Part shown: positions 5,050 to 6,812 of the stretch, in pieces
Layout: each line of letters opens with the position of its first letter
How positions within the stretch are numbered: position 1 is the first letter of the stretch
NCBI GenBank assembly: GCA_003557085.1
Contig: PWPR01000127.1
Location: 1-6,812 of the forward strand
Direction of reading: 5' to 3'
DNA length: 6,812 nt
Source: Clostridia bacterium
GTDB taxonomy: Bacteria > Bacillota > UBA994 > PWPR01
Notes under the pieces: model-generated
What the model saw: only the letters and a program-made list of their open reading frames with translations
The model's database searches: none
Told to the model about the DNA's origin: nothing
Made by a program: the position numbers and the translations under genes

Positions 5050-5715
5050 ATGAAAAAAATAGCGGTTTTTGATTTTGATGGGACGCTTTTTAAAGTTCAA
5101 ACTATTCCTTTTTTTATAGAGCAATGGGAAGAGCTAAATTACCCAAAAATGCCGATTAGAAGTGCTAAATCTAAAATACTGAAGATATACTTTCTTTATA
5201 AGTTTAAGCTGCTAAGTGAAGACAAGTTTAGAGCTAGAGCAGTAAGTGATTTTTTAGTCGCTTTTAATAATATGTATAAGGAGGACATTGATGAATTTTT
5301 CTACAAAGCTAGTCTAAATGCTCTGACTCACTTAAGAGACTCCATCATTAAAGAAATTAACAGAGTAAAAAGCGAAGGATATTCTACAGTGCTTTTATCA
5401 GGATGTTATGAAAGTTTTCTAAAATGTATAGCAAATGAAGTTGGTATTGATAATATTATTGGATCTAAAATCAATTATAATGAGTACTATAAGATTGATG
5501 CAGCCAACCCTGCTAATGTTTTGGGTGGCTTTAATAAGCTAGAGAAGCTAAATGAGTTCTTTCAAGGTCAAATCGATTATGAAAATAGTTTAGCATATGC
5601 AGATAGCCATACAGATTTAGAACTACTTAGAGCATTCGGCAATCCCGTTGCTGTTCATCCTAACAATGATTTAATAAGTATAGCTAAAGATGAAGGATTT
5701 AGGATAATAGATTAG
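5050..5715 (+). CDS. HAD superfamily IB phosphatase (SerB-like fold)
   Basis: A 221-residue haloacid dehalogenase-type hydrolase. Motif I is FDFDGTLF with nucleophile Asp8 and acid/base Asp10. Motif II is Ser117 in VLLSGCYE. A lysine near residue 163 or 166 is the likely motif III, and motif IV is YADSHTDLELL with Mg-binding Asp185 and Asp189. The SHTDLELL form of motif IV and the helical cap between residues 15 and 100 fit subfamily IB, which includes phosphoserine phosphatase and phosphatases of small lipid or polar head-group esters. The cap sequence does not identify the substrate. AGGAAGA (5037-5043) overlaps the thioesterase stop and drives the ATG at 5050, so the two genes are co-transcribed. 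That link suggests, without proving, a phosphomonoester of lipid metabolism as substrate. A housekeeping SerB is the alternative. Confidence 0.88.
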   Translation: MKKIAVFDFDGTLFKVQTIPFFIEQWEELNYPKMPIRSAKSKILKIYFLYKFKLLSEDKFRARAVSDFLVAFNNMYKEDIDEFFYKASLNALTHLRDSIIKEINRVKSEGYSTVLLSGCYESFLKCIANEVGIDNIIGSKINYNEYYKIDAANPANVLGGFNKLEKLNEFFQGQIDYENSLAYADSHTDLELLRAFGNPVAVHPNNDLISIAKDEGFRIID

Positions 5716-5791
5716 TTTATGCTTCTAGTTTTATTACTCACTTATTAATTGCGAAATACTTAAAGCGAAATATCCACTATTTGTAAAGATA

Positions 5792-5834
5792 AAGACCCTA
5801 ATATAGCACTTTGCTAATTCAGGGTCTTCTTTTT
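5792..5834. terminator. Terminator between the HAD phosphatase and the ABC transporter genes
   Basis: AAGACCCT (5792-5799) pairs perfectly with AGGGTCTT (5821-5828). Within the 21-base loop a second short stem, TAGCA with TGCTA (5804-5808 and 5812-5816), makes a two-tier hairpin. A T-rich tail (TCTTCTTTTT) follows on the plus strand and overlaps the end of the convergent ABC gene. On the minus strand the tail is only moderately T-rich, so it is a clear terminator for the thioesterase operon and a possible one for the transporter. Confidence 0.75.
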
Positions 5835-6812
5835 ACTCTTCGTCACTTTTATCATTTAAGTAACCAGCCAAACTGATATCCTGGTTACTAATACTTGAAA
5901 TCTCTTTATCCTTTATCTGATATATTTCATCAACTAAATCTAAAGAAGTAATTCTGTGAGTTACTATGATTAAAGTTTTATCACTCCACTGATTCTTAAT
6001 ATACTGATAAATTTTCTTTTCAACTTGAGAATCTAGGTTTGAAGCAGCTTCGTCTAGTATTAAAATATCTGGATCTCTAAGCATTGCCCTTGCTATAGCT
6101 ACTGCTTGTTTTTGTCCTCCAGACAAAGATTTACCGCCTTCTCCAACTAAAGTGTCTAGCCCTTTATCAAGTCTGTTAAAAAACTCTTCTAAATCAAGTT
6201 TTTTAACTAGCTCATATACATCTTCAAAGGACATATTAGGCATGCCATACGCTATATTCTCCCATACCTTAACGGGGAATAAATAAGTGTCTTGAGGTAA
6301 TATTTGAAGAGCTTTTTTAAAAGATTTCTTATCATAATCATTTATTAACTCTTTTCCTAGATATATGCTACCCTTGCTTGGATTATATAATTTGCCTAGG
6401 AGTTTTATTAGTGTACTTTTCCCAGCACCTGATTCTCCAATTATACCAACTCTTTCACCATGAGCTATTTTAAGATTAGCATTTTCTAAAACATAATCAT
6501 CATTTTCATAAGCAAAGCTTAAATCTTTAATGCTAATATCTAACTCACTTAGATTTTTAGCTTCCTCTGGATAATTTATCTGAGGCTGTAATGACATAAA
6601 CTTACTAATTCTGTCTAGAGAAGCACCTGCTGTTTGATAGGTAGTATAAATCTGGCTCAAATCCATTAGAGGACCAAATATTCTCCTTACATAGCTAACA
6701 GCCGCCATTAACAATCCTAAACTTATTAACTCTTGATTAAGCAAAATTCCACCTTGCCAAATGACAAGAGCTAGCCCTAGGGCTCCAGCTAAATCCATAA
6801 TAGGAAAATGCA
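5833..6812 (-). CDS. ABC exporter, permease-ATPase half transporter (C-terminal part; 5' end off the window)
   Basis: The frame stays open to the right edge (HFPI precedes the Met at 6798), so that Met is internal and the gene starts outside the window. The visible part holds the last membrane helices of an exporter-type transmembrane domain (about residues 1-45 from that Met), the coupling region ending in ASLDRI, and a complete nucleotide-binding domain. The domain has the A-loop Tyr in FAYEN, Walker A GESGAGKST (121-129), Q-loop Gln169, signature LSGGQ (225-229), Walker B ILILDE (245-250) with catalytic Glu250, D-loop SNLDS and switch His281. It is therefore a competent ATPase. Family members work as homo- or heterodimers in the membrane exporting lipids, drugs or peptides; the substrate cannot be told from this part. 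The gene is convergent with the thioesterase-phosphatase operon. Confidence 0.92.
   Translation of the reverse strand, partial: HFPIMDLAGALGLALVIWQGGILLNQELISLGLLMAAVSYVRRIFGPLMDLSQIYTTYQTAGASLDRISKFMSLQPQINYPEEAKNLSELDISIKDLSFAYENDDYVLENANLKIAHGERVGIIGESGAGKSTLIKLLGKLYNPSKGSIYLGKELINDYDKKSFKKALQILPQDTYLFPVKVWENIAYGMPNMSFEDVYELVKKLDLEEFFNRLDKGLDTLVGEGGKSLSGGQKQAVAIARAMLRDPDILILDEAASNLDSQVEKKIYQYIKNQWSDKTLIIVTHRITSLDLVDEIYQIKDKEISSISNQDISLAGYLNDKSDEE

Overview
The window looks like a chromosomal stretch of a low-GC, AT-rich Gram-positive anaerobe (Clostridia/Natranaerobiia-like Firmicute). This is inferred from the strong AT bias, AGGAGG-type ribosome binding sites, lipoprotein signal peptides with LAAC-type lipoboxes, and intrinsic hairpin-plus-T-run terminators. 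No gene here fixes the genus.

Left two-thirds (1-4140): the pattern is an old tandem duplication of a three-gene block. The block is (i) a gene ending in a LexA/S24 autoprotease domain, (ii) an acidic-linker lipoprotein, and (iii) a convergent small membrane protein. In copy 1 only the intact S24 tail (to 298), an intact lipoprotein (415-1170) and a 3' scrap of the membrane gene on the minus strand (about 1213-1323) are visible. In copy 2 the first gene is a pseudogene. Its remains read, in order, as a UvrD/Rep helicase C-terminus (about 1613-2013), an HsdR-N-like PD-(D/E)XK nuclease (about 2014-2409) and an S24 domain with cleavage site and catalytic Ser/Lys (2413-2862). It is broken by one frameshift and four stop codons. 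The lipoprotein (2969-3742) and the membrane gene (3764-4129, minus) of copy 2 are intact. Between the copies lies a scrap of an IS200/IS605-type element: a GC-rich hairpin and a TnpB C-terminal fragment. It marks the spot where the copy 1 membrane gene and the copy 2 helicase are both truncated.

The order helicase-nuclease-S24 in one reading path suggests an ancestral single protein joining DNA unwinding, DNA cleavage and RecA-type or self-triggered autoproteolysis. It could be a DNA-damage-response or defence effector. An intact sister may lie just upstream of base 1, because the copy 1 tail has no lesions. This is the most interesting content of the window.

Right third (4141-6812): ordinary housekeeping-type genes. 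An acyl-ACP thioesterase (4313-5038) and a HAD-IB phosphatase (5050-5715) form a two-gene operon, read divergently from the small membrane gene across an intergenic region with a perfect 8-bp inverted repeat. Convergent to them is the 3' part of an ABC exporter (permease-ATPase half transporter), which runs off the right edge on the minus strand.
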